64,000 nucleotides of DNA from Prochlorococcus marinus str. MIT 9301 (GTDB lineage: Bacteria > Cyanobacteriota > Cyanobacteriia > PCC-6307 > Cyanobiaceae), in assembly GCF_000015965.1 (NCBI RefSeq), contig NC_009091.1, positions 1,488,001 through 1,552,000 on the forward strand, read 5' to 3'. Position numbers and translations under genes: made by a program. Of this stretch, positions 10,438 to 19,240 are shown in pieces. Position 1 is the stretch's first letter. Each line of letters starts with the position of its first letter. A model generated the notes under the pieces. The model had not been told where the DNA came from. It was given only the letters and a program-made list of their open reading frames with translations, and made no database searches.

Positions 10438-10995
10438 CTAAATAGGTGTTTTAAATAAAGAGCCGTCACTTTTCAATTGAAGTTTTTCTCCGAGTTCATT
10501 TTCTAAAGAGATTAATTCATCCCTATGGGCTCTAAGTCTCATAAAAGTTGAATCATTTTCATTTTCGTTGATCAACCTTAATTCAAATTTCTCCTCTCTT
10601 GCTGATTTTTTAAAATAAACAATTCCAGATAAAGGTCCACCAATCAATCCCAAAAGAATAGGCCACCAACCCAATTCAGGATATATTTGAATAATTACTA
10701 ATCCCAAAGCACATGAACCAAAACCGCCAAGAAAACCTAAAAAAATTGCTAAAAATTTACTAGAAACAACTTGACCCTTGAATGTTAAAATTCTTTGTTC
10801 AAAATCTCCTCCTGTTTGCTTCCATCCCCTCAAATTAAGCCATTCACATAAGCCATTTAAAACTTTAATTGGCTGCTGAGAAGATGAAATCTCAACTATG
10901 GTTGTTCTATCTTTACTGGAAGCCCTAAGAAAAAAAAATAATCCTATAGCCAAGAGAATTGTCAGCAATAATGTTGAATTTAAGGAATATGACAT
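10438..10995 (-). CDS. Membrane protein of the cofactor-assembly-of-complex-C (CCB2/CCB4-like) family
   Basis: A 185-residue protein with one N-terminal hydrophobic segment (about 8-23), a soluble stretch, then two membrane segments (about 80-103 and 108-128) and a charged C-terminal tail. The pattern FLGFLGGFGSCALGL followed by WWPILLGLIGGPLSG resembles the cyanobacterial/plastid family linked to attachment of heme c(i) to cytochrome b6. That role is known for the algal and plant relatives and is inferred here. It is monocistronic and convergent with hemF. Confidence 0.6.
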   Translation of the reverse strand: MSYSLNSTLLLTILLAIGLFFFLRASSKDRTTIVEISSSQQPIKVLNGLCEWLNLRGWKQTGGDFEQRILTFKGQVVSSKFLAIFLGFLGGFGSCALGLVIIQIYPELGWWPILLGLIGGPLSGIVYFKKSAREEKFELRLINENENDSTFMRLRAHRDELISLENELGEKLQLKSDGSLFKTPI

Positions 10996-11157
10996 TAAAT
11001 AATTTTTCTAGTAACTCGAGAATAAAAATTAAAGTTACATCATATTATAATTTTTTTGAATTATTCTGTAAAATATTCCTATTAGACAAAATTTCTTAAT
11101 TAAATAAAATCTTAAGTAATATTCTAAATTTTAAATTTCTTTAAATACTTATTAACA

Positions 11158-11793
11158 ATGACCATTGAAAATAAAAATATTGATCTTCTTTATAGCGATT
11201 TAACAGTAGATTTATACAATCTTTATAAAAAATCATCCTACCTAGCTATTGATACTGAAGCAATGGGTTTAATTCATGGAAGAGATAGACTCTGTTTAGT
11301 ACAAATATGCAATGAATTTAAAAGAACATCGTGTATAAAAATCGAACTTAATACATCTTCTTCACCTCATTTAAAAAAACTTCTTGAAGATGAAAAAATT
11401 ACTAAAATATTTCACTACGCGAGATTTGATGTAGCAGCTCTAAAATGCAATCTTGAAATTAATACAAAAAATATTTTTTGTACAAAAATTGCTAGTAAGT
11501 TGGCAAGAACTTATACAAATAAACACGGTTTAAAGGATTTAATTAATGAATTGTTAGGCATAGAACTAGACAAAAGCTCGCAAAGTAGTGATTGGGGTAG
11601 CAACGAAGATTTAACAAAAGATCAATTAGATTATGCAGCAAATGATGTTAGATATTTAATTGAAGCTATGCATAAATTAAAAGTTATCCTAGAAAGAGAG
11701 GATAGATATGAATTAGCTCAAAAATGTTTCGAAACAGTTTCTGTACATGCTGATTTAGACATACTAAAATTCTCAAATATATTTGAACATTAA
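11158..11793 (+). CDS. rnd: Ribonuclease D-like 3'-5' exonuclease
   Basis: DEDDy-type 3'-5' exonuclease of the RNase D group, expected to trim tRNA and other RNA 3' ends. All catalytic residues are visible: D32 and E34 in LAIDTEAMG, D91 in FHYARFDVAAL, and Y159/D163 in YAANDVRYL. At 211 residues it consists of the exonuclease domain only and lacks the HRDC domains of E. coli RNase D, as is common in cyanobacteria. The 161-base upstream spacer is extremely AT-rich, with no convincing promoter. It is convergent with a small unknown gene. Confidence 0.9.
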   Translation: MTIENKNIDLLYSDLTVDLYNLYKKSSYLAIDTEAMGLIHGRDRLCLVQICNEFKRTSCIKIELNTSSSPHLKKLLEDEKITKIFHYARFDVAALKCNLEINTKNIFCTKIASKLARTYTNKHGLKDLINELLGIELDKSSQSSDWGSNEDLTKDQLDYAANDVRYLIEAMHKLKVILEREDRYELAQKCFETVSVHADLDILKFSNIFEH

Positions 11794-11796
11794 GAA

Positions 11797-12063
11797 TCAA
11801 TCTTCAGTTAAAAAATTATCTTCACCATCAAGAGTTTCCATAAGCTTATCAAGTATTCTTGAAGAACTTAATTTATCTCCATCATTTTTTTCACAAATTT
11901 TTAAAACATTTTGCGCAACTTGTATTTTTTCTTGAATAGTTTTCGAGCCTTCTTTTGCAATTTGAATTTCTACTTTCTTTTTTGCAGAAGATAAGCTTAT
12001 ACTCATAAGTTTTGCAATCTCTGCACAAATTTTTAGATATTGCCGATCATTTATTGAATACAT
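11797..12063 (-). CDS. Small conserved-type protein of unknown function
   Basis: I do not recognise this 88-residue protein. It is lysine- and glutamate-rich, predicted mainly helical, with no membrane segment and an acidic C-terminal tail (DGEDNFLTED). The central KKKVEIQIAKEGSKTIQEK stretch could be part of a coiled coil. It lies 35 bases upstream of nothing on its own strand except the LpxB-like gene's 3' side and ends 3 bases from the rnd stop. A clean ATG start and intergenic placement support it being real. Confidence 0.6.
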   Translation of the reverse strand: MYSINDRQYLKICAEIAKLMSISLSSAKKKVEIQIAKEGSKTIQEKIQVAQNVLKICEKNDGDKLSSSRILDKLMETLDGEDNFLTED

Positions 12064-12098
12064 AAAAGAATTAATAATAAATAAGTTTGTGCCATTTA

Positions 12099-13325
12099 CT
12101 AAGATAACAAATGAAGGTTTATGGCATCTACGATTTTCTTACTTGCTCCGGGTTCCCCCATTCTTTTTTTTCCAATTTTTGCTTGTTCTAACCTATCAAC
12201 TTTTCCTTTCAAAAGTAAACTTAAACGTTTTAAAAGAATTTTTTTGTTCTTGCAAACTAGAACACTACCTCCCAATAATCTTGATTGCCTTTTTGCAAAT
12301 GATTTTGTAAATTGTGGTCCAGGTCCCGGTAGAGAAAGAGATGGAATTCCAAGGCCAGCAATTTGCTCTGTAGCAGTTCCTGCATTAGACAAGCCAACTT
12401 CTGCCATATTAGCCCATGAATTGAATTTACCTTTTCCAATTACTACATATTTATCTTTCTTCTTCCATACTGAATCTTCTTCAATAAGAAATTTAACTTT
12501 ACTTTGTTTTTTAAAACCATATTTATTTAAATAATTTTGAATTTGAATCACATTCGCATTAATGCTCAAAGGCAAAAGTATTAACAAATCCTTTGATAAA
12601 TCAAAATCTTGCAAACAATTTAGAAAATTATCAAGATTTTTGAGAGCTTCAGGGTATCTACTTCCAATTAATAAAATAATCCTTTTAAAAGAAATAATAT
12701 TTGATATCTTATCGTTTGCTACGTTAACAAAATCCATCATTGGATTACCCAAGTATTTTGCATCAATATTTTTTTTATACAAATTACTGGCTGTAATTTT
12801 ATCTCTCATAATTAAATTTTTACATCTTGGAGATTTCATTAAAAACATTTCCCATGGATCCCATTCAGAACCTTTCAACTTATGATAAAAATCGCTTAAA
12901 TCCCAACCTGGCCCACTACTCCAAGTATGATCACTTTTGGGAGTTCCAATGAAACTAAAGTCGCATTCTGAACTCCAAGCGTAGAGTAACGGTAAGAAAT
13001 CGCCTACTGCAATAATTTGGCAGTTATGTTTTGACTTCTGTTTTACAAGTAGAAAATTTCTTAAATTATCGATTAAAAATCCTGCAAACAAATCAAGCAC
13101 AAATCCCTTCAAACTTTGATTACTAAAACCTCCACTAGGCAGCTCTTTTAAATATCCTATTTTACGAAAATTTTTTGATTTTATGGAATTAAATACATCT
13201 CCATTTCCTACTAACGGTAAAACTTCAATATTTTTATTTTTAATTTTTAGTAATCTTTTTATTATTTCCGATGCGATTACATCTTCTCCATGACCATTGC
13301 ATATGAATAATAGAGAATGAGACAC
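12099..13325 (-). CDS. Lipid-A-disaccharide-synthase-related glycosyltransferase-like protein
   Basis: A 408-residue protein related to LpxB-like GT-B glycosyltransferases. It has the N-terminal LLFICNGHGEDVIA motif and a C-terminal nucleotide-sugar-type region with MAEVGLSNAGTATEQIAGLGIPS. The substrate is unknown. The open frame continues upstream to 13514, but that extension runs across the tRNA-Cys gene on the opposite strand, so a start beyond 13367 is not credible. The GTG at 13325, five codons before LLFICN, is the best in-frame start and gives a normal-looking N-terminus. Confidence 0.75.
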   Translation of the reverse strand: MSHSLLFICNGHGEDVIASEIIKRLLKIKNKNIEVLPLVGNGDVFNSIKSKNFRKIGYLKELPSGGFSNQSLKGFVLDLFAGFLIDNLRNFLLVKQKSKHNCQIIAVGDFLPLLYAWSSECDFSFIGTPKSDHTWSSGPGWDLSDFYHKLKGSEWDPWEMFLMKSPRCKNLIMRDKITASNLYKKNIDAKYLGNPMMDFVNVANDKISNIISFKRIILLIGSRYPEALKNLDNFLNCLQDFDLSKDLLILLPLSINANVIQIQNYLNKYGFKKQSKVKFLIEEDSVWKKKDKYVVIGKGKFNSWANMAEVGLSNAGTATEQIAGLGIPSLSLPGPGPQFTKSFAKRQSRLLGGSVLVCKNKKILLKRLSLLLKGKVDRLEQAKIGKKRMGEPGASKKIVDAINLHLLS

Positions 13326-13367
13326 CTTACTGTTAAGATCATAAAAAGACTCAATCGAATCTTTTTC

Positions 13368-13438
13368 GGCGGCATGGCCAAGTGGTAAGGCAGAGGATTG
13401 CAAATCCTTTATCCCCAGTTCGAATCTGGGTGCCGCCT
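13368..13438 (+). tRNA. tRNA-Cys (anticodon GCA)
   Basis: A complete cloverleaf can be drawn. The acceptor GGCGGCA pairs with TGCCGCC, the anticodon stem GAGGA/TCCTT closes a TTGCAAA loop, and the T arm has TTCGAATC. The discriminator is T, as expected for cysteine tRNA. The 3' CCA is not encoded. It lies between the GTG start of the LpxB-like gene and an AT-rich 210-base spacer. Confidence 0.96.
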
Positions 13439-13648
13439 TATTTAATTTTTTTACGCATTGAATTATGAAGTTTTCTAAGAACTTCAATTTCAAATAAAGG
13501 GTATAAACTTTCAATTACTTATTGATATATAGAAAAATAATCTTTTCTTTATTTTTTTTAAATAATACCCGATATCCATTAATAAATAAAATTTAATTGA
13601 TTTATTAATTATTTTCATAAGATTATTAATATAAGAATTTGAATTATT

Positions 13649-13816
13649 TTAGTAATCATTATCTGCTACACACATTCCTAAACATCTAACACCATTTGAT
13701 GCAGTTCTTTTGCAATGATTACATAAAATGGGGTCCTTCTCTGAAGTAAGGTTAATTTTTGAATTATTTTGGCCTTTAATACTTATTAACTCTTGTGTTG
13801 AATCAAATAGAGTCAT
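13649..13816 (-). CDS. Short cysteine-rich protein, putative metal-binding peptide
   Basis: A 55-residue protein whose C-terminal half carries two paired-cysteine knuckles, LCNHCKRT and VRCLGMCVAD, spaced like a small zinc ribbon. I do not recognise a named family. The frame is open from 13861, but the first 15 codons read backwards into the end of the neighbouring gene, and the ATG at 13816 gives the more natural start, MTLFDSTQE. Even so it overlaps the upstream gene's end by 14 bases, suggesting translational coupling. Nothing is recognised in the 210 bases downstream to tRNA-Cys. Confidence 0.6.
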   Translation of the reverse strand: MTLFDSTQELISIKGQNNSKINLTSEKDPILCNHCKRTASNGVRCLGMCVADNDY

Positions 13817-14447
13817 TCTTGGAATCATCACTTGAATCGATACTAACAACAAGTGAAGCATTAGTGTTGGAGGAAGGTATATCCATAATTTTTACAGTTT
13901 CTTTAGGCTCATCAATAACTTGATTTTCTTCAGTACTTTCATCCACAGCACAAGCTTCAAGAGCCTCTCGAAGTAGTGAATCAAAAGTTGCTCCAGGCAA
14001 TCTATGTCTTGCAACCTCAAGAAAAGTTCTAGGTAACGATTCAGATGCAGCATCTCTTAAAGCAGGATTATTCTTTCTATGTTCTTGTTCTTCTTCTATT
14101 GATTTAATAAACCTCAGTGTGACATCTCTTTTGGTAGAAGCTTTTATCAAGGTATCGTTTTCCGGATTGCTAACATTAGGTTCATTTTCGAGATCGCTAA
14201 GTCTTTTTTCCAAACTATTTAAAACTTCATTAGCTTCTTTACTAATATGCGCTAATTGACCATCGGACAAATTAGGTAAATCAGCAACAAAAACTTTCCC
14301 ATGATCCCTTAGTGTTAAGAAAGTTGGCCTTGGGCCTTGAGCCTGTCTACCAATTGATTCAGAATTATTACCTATTGGTCTTTTTGGAGGTGTAGGACCA
14401 GCTGAACTACGTCTACGAGTAATTCTTTGATTATTTGCAAATGGCAT
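13803..14447 (-). CDS. Picocyanobacterial hypothetical protein with helical core and acidic tail
   Basis: I cannot assign a function to this 214-residue protein. The N-terminus is basic and proline-rich (RITRRRSSAGPTPPKRPIG). It is followed by a predicted helical region with a likely coiled coil (LAHISKEANEVLNSLEKRLSDLE), then FLEVARHRLPGATFDSLLREAL, and a serine/aspartate-rich disordered tail. No signal peptide or membrane segment is seen. It heads a two-gene unit with the cysteine-rich peptide gene, which its 3' end overlaps by 14 bases. Confidence 0.65.
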   Translation of the reverse strand: MPFANNQRITRRRSSAGPTPPKRPIGNNSESIGRQAQGPRPTFLTLRDHGKVFVADLPNLSDGQLAHISKEANEVLNSLEKRLSDLENEPNVSNPENDTLIKASTKRDVTLRFIKSIEEEQEHRKNNPALRDAASESLPRTFLEVARHRLPGATFDSLLREALEACAVDESTEENQVIDEPKETVKIMDIPSSNTNASLVVSIDSSDDSKNDSI

Positions 14448-14579
14448 TGAATAAAGATTAAATCTTAATACTTAAACTTCCGATATAATTCGGCTGTAAT
14501 TTTATTATATTACACCCAACTTTTTCATTTGGGTATAAAAAATAATTTTTTAAAACTCATTTAAAAAAGATAAAAAAAT

Positions 14580-15623
14580 TTAAGTTAAAATTTCTGGTAA
14601 AAATTTACTAATTGTTGAATCATTTTTTCGAACTATCTTTCCAATTTCCCAACTATCTATACCATAATCTTTGCAGATACTTAATATCGCGTCCTTAAAT
14701 TGTTTATCAATAATTAAACAAAATCCAACTCCAAGATTAAAAGTATTCCAAAAATCTCTTTCAGGAATAGATCCTTTCTCTTTTAAGAATTTAAATAAAG
14801 TAGGTATTTGCCAAGAACTGGTATTGATATAAGGAATAAAATCAGAAGGAATACATCTTGGTAAATTTTCTGGAATTCCTCCTCCAGTTATATGAGACAT
14901 TGCTTTAATTTCAATATCTTCAGATAACATTTGGTTAATCACATTATTGTAAATTTTTGTAGGTTTTAATAACTCATCATAAAAATTTAAGTGAGAAACT
15001 TTTTCAAATTCTTTATCTATTTGATTATTGTTTTGAATAATTTTTCTTACTAAACTAAAGCCGTTACTATGAACTCCATTACTTTTTAAAGCAATTATTA
15101 AGTCATTTTCAGAGACTTTTTTACCATTAATAAGCTTATCCTCATCAACTATTCCAACACAAAATCCTGCAAGATCATACTTATTTTTTGAATAAAATCC
15201 AGGCATTTCAGCAGTTTCTCCGCCAAGTAATGAACAGTTATTTTCTCCGCATCCATGTGAAATTCCCTGAACAACCCTCAATAATTGTTTCTTATCAAGC
15301 TTACCTGTAGCAATATAATCTAGAAAAAATAAAGGTCTTGCACCACTAGTAATAATATCGTTCATGCACATAGCAACTAAATCAATGCCAACCTCAAAGT
15401 GAAAGTTTTTACTTTGAGCTAATTCTAATTTTGTTCCAACACCATCAGTCCCTGAAACAAGAACTGGTTTTTTAAAACTATCGATAGGAATTCTAAACAA
15501 ACCTCCGAACCCGCCAATACCCTCAATCACATTAGATGTATGAGTTGCTTCAACTGCCTGTTTAATTTCGGAAACAAATTCTCGCCCAGCTTCTATATCA
15601 ACACCTGATGTTTTGTAATCCAT
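14580..15623 (-). CDS. purM: Phosphoribosylformylglycinamidine cyclo-ligase (AIR synthetase)
   Basis: Closes the imidazole ring in purine synthesis, turning FGAM into AIR with ATP. The 347-residue length is normal. Signatures: the glycine-rich FGGLFRIP block, VSGTDGVGTKLELA near residue 60, LLGGETAEMPGFY, and HITGGGIPENLPR. It is divergent from the panC/cmk fusion across a 98-base spacer. The ATG at 15623 begins with MDYKTSGVDIEAG, the standard family N-terminus. Confidence 0.97.
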   Translation of the reverse strand: MDYKTSGVDIEAGREFVSEIKQAVEATHTSNVIEGIGGFGGLFRIPIDSFKKPVLVSGTDGVGTKLELAQSKNFHFEVGIDLVAMCMNDIITSGARPLFFLDYIATGKLDKKQLLRVVQGISHGCGENNCSLLGGETAEMPGFYSKNKYDLAGFCVGIVDEDKLINGKKVSENDLIIALKSNGVHSNGFSLVRKIIQNNNQIDKEFEKVSHLNFYDELLKPTKIYNNVINQMLSEDIEIKAMSHITGGGIPENLPRCIPSDFIPYINTSSWQIPTLFKFLKEKGSIPERDFWNTFNLGVGFCLIIDKQFKDAILSICKDYGIDSWEIGKIVRKNDSTISKFLPEILT

Positions 15624-15721
15624 GAAATAAAAATGATAGACTTTACCTATATAGATATTCCTCCTAAGATTACTTTTGTCCAGTAATTATTTATCAAATA
15701 GATTTATTTTTTAAAAACAAA

Positions 15722-17254
15722 GTGAAGAAAGTAATCATAAGGAAAACTGAAGAAATAGAAAATTGGAGGAGAAATATAAATAGTGAAATTAACTTCATTC
15801 CAACAATGGGTAATCTTCATGATGGTCATATTAAACTAATATCAACAGCAAAAAATGACAATTCCAATGTTAATTTAGTAAGTATTTTTATTAATCCACT
15901 TCAATTTGATAACAAGTTAGATTTAGAGAATTACCCTCAAACAATTGATAATGATATAAAAATCTCCTTTTCAAATGGCGCAGATGCTATCTTCATACCA
16001 AGTTATGAAGATATATATCCACCGAATAATAAAAATATTAAATTCCTAAAAGCTCCAAAAGAACTATCTTCTGCATTATGTGGATTAAATCGAATTGGAC
16101 ATTTTGATGGCGTTTGTACAGTAGTTTATAGATTACTTAATCTCATAAAGCCAAAAAATCTTTACTTAGGAGAAAAAGATTGGCAACAACTTTTAATTTT
16201 AAAAAATCTAGTCCTTAGAAAAAATTTAAATGTTGCTATTAGATCCATACCTACACAAAGAGATTTTGATGGAATTCCTCTAAGTTCACGTAATGTACAT
16301 TTATCAAAAAACGAAAGAAAATTGATTAGTTTTTTTTCAAGTGAGTTATTAGAAGCAAAAAAAATTTTTCAACAAGATAAAAAGATCAATTTAAACCAAA
16401 TAATTAAGAAGTTATCAGCAAAAAAAATTTCAGTTGAATATTTAGAACATTTACACCCTCATACACTCCAAAAAGCAAGACCTGAGGATAATATTTCGTT
16501 ATTGGCTGGTGCGATAAGATGTGGGGAGACAAGATTAATTGATCACGTTTTTTTAATGAAAAGAAGGCCTATTATTGCAATTGATGGTCCTGCAGGTTCA
16601 GGTAAAAGTACTGTAACAAAGTTAATAGCGAAGAAACTTAATCTCTTATATTTAGATACTGGCGCAATGTATAGGGCATTGAGTTGGCTTATAATAAAAG
16701 AAAGTGTTGATTATAAAATAGAAAAAAAATTGCAGAATATTCTTAAAGATATATCTATATTTTTCAAGTCGAATACAAATTCACATCAGGATGTTTATGT
16801 TAATAACTACTGTGTTACTAAAGAAATTAGGTCGCAAAAGATAAGTTCCATCGTTTCTAAAATTTCCTCAATAAAAGAAGTAAGAAAATTTTTAGTAGCC
16901 GAACAAAGAAAAATTGGAGAATCAGGCGGACTTGTAGCTGAGGGAAGAGATATAGGAACTACTGTTTTTCCTCATGCAGAACTTAAAATATTTTTAACTG
17001 CTAGCATCGATGAAAGAGCAAAAAGAAGAAAATATGATAAAAATAGTAAAGACTCACAAGAAATAGACCTTTATACGTTAAAAGAACTTATAAAGAAAAG
17101 AGATTTTGAAGATTCCAATAGGGAAATTTCTCCTCTAATAAAGGCGAATGACGCAATAGAAATTATTACGGACGGATATACAATTGATGAGGTAGTGGAT
17201 AAAATTATTGACCTTTATAATGATAGGATTCCTAAAGAGACTGAGATCAAATAA
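15722..17254 (+). CDS. panC/cmk: Bifunctional pantothenate synthetase / cytidylate kinase
   Basis: One 510-residue chain carries two enzymes. Residues 1 to about 275 are PanC, joining pantoate and beta-alanine, with the HIGH-type motif PTMGNLHDGH at 27-36 and RDFDGIPLSSRN. Residues from about 280 are cytidylate kinase, with the P-loop IDGPAGSGKST near 288-296, the LDTGAMYRAL substrate motif, and VAEGRDIGTTVFP. The fusion is typical of cyanobacteria. Translation starts at GTG 15722; no ATG lies early enough to preserve the N-terminus. It ends two bases from the convergent phosphatase gene. Confidence 0.96.
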   Translation: MKKVIIRKTEEIENWRRNINSEINFIPTMGNLHDGHIKLISTAKNDNSNVNLVSIFINPLQFDNKLDLENYPQTIDNDIKISFSNGADAIFIPSYEDIYPPNNKNIKFLKAPKELSSALCGLNRIGHFDGVCTVVYRLLNLIKPKNLYLGEKDWQQLLILKNLVLRKNLNVAIRSIPTQRDFDGIPLSSRNVHLSKNERKLISFFSSELLEAKKIFQQDKKINLNQIIKKLSAKKISVEYLEHLHPHTLQKARPEDNISLLAGAIRCGETRLIDHVFLMKRRPIIAIDGPAGSGKSTVTKLIAKKLNLLYLDTGAMYRALSWLIIKESVDYKIEKKLQNILKDISIFFKSNTNSHQDVYVNNYCVTKEIRSQKISSIVSKISSIKEVRKFLVAEQRKIGESGGLVAEGRDIGTTVFPHAELKIFLTASIDERAKRRKYDKNSKDSQEIDLYTLKELIKKRDFEDSNREISPLIKANDAIEIITDGYTIDEVVDKIIDLYNDRIPKETEIK

Positions 17255-17256
17255 AT

Positions 17257-17730
17257 TCAAGAAATACTTCCCAAAAAACCGGTTACAGAGTCTTCTAAAA
17301 TATCAAGAACATAATCGAAGCCCTCATCACCTCCAAAATATGGGTCAGGAACTTCTTGTTCATTAAAAACAGATCTAAAATCTTGTATTTTTTTGATTGA
17401 TGCAAAGCCAGTTGAAGCTGTGCTATTTTTAAGATTTTGAATATTTCTAAAATTTGAATCGTCCATCGCAAGAATATAGTTAAATTTGTCAAAATCTTCG
17501 ATAGTAATTTGACGAGCCCTGCTTAGGATATTTATATCTCTTCTTTCAGCCGCAATTCTCATCCTAGAGTCAGCTTTTTTTCCAATATGCCAACTCCCAG
17601 TTCCAGCAGAATCTACAATAAAGCCATCTGTTAATTCCTTCTTTTCGAGTAGACTTATAAAAATAGCTTCTGCTGCTGGAGACCTACAAATATTTCCCAA
17701 ACATACAAAAAGAACGGAAATTTTATTCAT
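17257..17730 (-). CDS. Low-molecular-weight protein-tyrosine phosphatase
   Basis: Predicted cytosolic phosphatase of the LMW-PTP/arsenate-reductase-like fold. The P-loop is VCLGNICRS with the nucleophile C10 and R16, and the general acid is D129 in VPDPYFGG, at the expected distance. The length of 157 residues matches the family. The physiological substrate is unknown. It sits 32 bases downstream of pebB in sense with no clear terminator, so it could be read through from the bilin operon. Confidence 0.93.
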   Translation of the reverse strand: MNKISVLFVCLGNICRSPAAEAIFISLLEKKELTDGFIVDSAGTGSWHIGKKADSRMRIAAERRDINILSRARQITIEDFDKFNYILAMDDSNFRNIQNLKNSTASTGFASIKKIQDFRSVFNEQEVPDPYFGGDEGFDYVLDILEDSVTGFLGSIS

Positions 17731-17762
17731 ATGATTTCAAATTCCAGTAAATTATAAGACTT

Positions 17763-18524
17763 TTAAGTAGTAAATAAAACTTCTTCAATTAAAGATTCAG
17801 TAAATTCTTTACCAAACAAACTCGACAACATTGGCCTTGCTGGATCGTTATCTCTTCTATAATTCAAATATTCATTTTGACCGTTTATTAATTCTTTTTG
17901 CAGTTCAAGATTTACTTCTTTGCTTTCGAAAAGAATTTCCAAATACAAATCAAGATATTCCTTAAATGAGGTATAAAGTTGATTAGTAATTAAAAAATCA
18001 CTTCTTTCTTCTTTTGGTAATTTTGACCATATTACGCCTGGAGAAAAAAATCTAGCTACATCCGCAGACATTTTTTCAGCTAGTGGCAGTGATGAATGAC
18101 AATGATTTTTAAGTTTTATGAGTTTTTCTAGTAACTCATTATTGTATTGTTTTTGTATTTTTAATGAAGGCTGAAAATCTAACACTAATAAATGACTATT
18201 AGGAAGAGAAACAAAATCTACTCCAAAAAAAGGGACGTTATAAATAGTATTAGGAATAATTAAAAAATTTAGAACAGAGTAATTAGGACTATTTATACAA
18301 ACTGCCCTTGCGAATTGAATTCTTTTTTTATGCGTTACACCCCAAGTAGATAGATTCACATTTTTTTTTAATTTTTTTGAACCATAAGTTGAATCTTTAT
18401 AAGAATATTCCGAGGGTATTTTTTTTTCTAAACAGTTATATTTACTTAAATTATTTGTTAAATATTTTAAAAAATTATGCCATCTCCAATCTGGCCTGTA
18501 AAAAATAGTATCTTGTATTAACAT
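17763..18524 (-). CDS. pebB: Phycoerythrobilin:ferredoxin oxidoreductase
   Basis: Ferredoxin-dependent bilin reductase that converts 15,16-dihydrobiliverdin to phycoerythrobilin. The 253-residue protein has the family core [21 protein letters not shown], an FSPGVIWSK segment, and the C-terminal [16 protein letters not shown] signature, which resembles PebB. It is the last gene of ho1-pebA-pebB: its ATG directly follows the pebA stop with no spacer. The gene is even more AT-rich than its neighbours. It is assigned PebB rather than PebA from position and the longer form. Confidence 0.92.
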   Translation of the reverse strand: MLIQDTIFYRPDWRWHNFLKYLTNNLSKYNCLEKKIPSEYSYKDSTYGSKKLKKNVNLSTWGVTHKKRIQFARAVCINSPNYSVLNFLIIPNTIYNVPFFGVDFVSLPNSHLLVLDFQPSLKIQKQYNNELLEKLIKLKNHCHSSLPLAEKMSADVARFFSPGVIWSKLPKEERSDFLITNQLYTSFKEYLDLYLEILFESKEVNLELQKELINGQNEYLNYRRDNDPARPMLSSLFGKEFTESLIEEVLFTT

Positions 18525-19235
18525 TCAATGAATAATCTCATTATTTAATGTAAAAAGAAATTTATTGATAAATTTTTTTGTCCATTTTTCTCCAAAAAAA
18601 GATTTAAACAATTTATCTGCAGGGTCTTTTTCAAAACTATACTTATCATATTTAATTTGATTAATCTTTATTTCTTCTGCATTTAAAAATTGATTAACAG
18701 GATTCGATTTATTAATGTTCAAATAATTTTTTACAAATGAATGGAATATATTATTTAAATCTCTATCAAGATTTAATTTATTTCCTCTACATATAATCAC
18801 CCATGGGGAAAAATACTTTTTTGAATCATATATATTCTTCATTTTATTATTATCAAATGCAGAATATTTTTTCTTAATACTACCTAAACTTGAACAATAT
18901 TTTTCAAGATATTTGTTTTCTTGAATTAAAGGTTGATAATCAAGTATTGCTAATAACTTTTGAGAATTTCCAAACCATAAAATATCAGCTCCTAAAATAG
19001 GCATTTCACTATTAAAATTAGGATATGCGACCGTATTAAACACTTGCAGTTTTTTGCCACCATCTAATCTTGTTATACGCCACTTTCTATATTCGGAAGA
19101 TGAAAAAAGCCAATTTTTAATAATATATTTTGAGTCTTCATTATGATGTTCTTTAAATTCACCAGATATTTGTACTTCATGTCCATTTAATTCATCAATA
19201 TTGGTTTTAAGGAAATCAACTAATGAATCAAACAT
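18525..19235 (-). CDS. pebA: 15,16-dihydrobiliverdin:ferredoxin oxidoreductase
   Basis: Takes biliverdin IX-alpha from heme oxygenase and reduces it to 15,16-dihydrobiliverdin, the substrate of PebB, probably by channelling between the two. The 236-residue protein carries the ferredoxin-dependent bilin reductase core ([33 protein letters not shown]) and the C-terminal [16 protein letters not shown] block. It lies 5 bases after the ho1 stop and abuts pebB. Sequence composition is very AT-rich and lysine/asparagine-rich, like its neighbours. Confidence 0.92.
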
Positions 19236-19240
19236 AAATT

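Noticed and set aside
12089-12885. Several plus-strand ORFs opposite the LpxB-like gene
   Set aside because: They are shadows of a real gene with recognisable motifs; one begins inside the spacer but has no support.
13439-13648. Possible mobile-element or island junction next to tRNA-Cys
   Set aside because: No integrase, repeat of the tRNA 3' end, or compositional shift is seen; flanking genes look like core genes.
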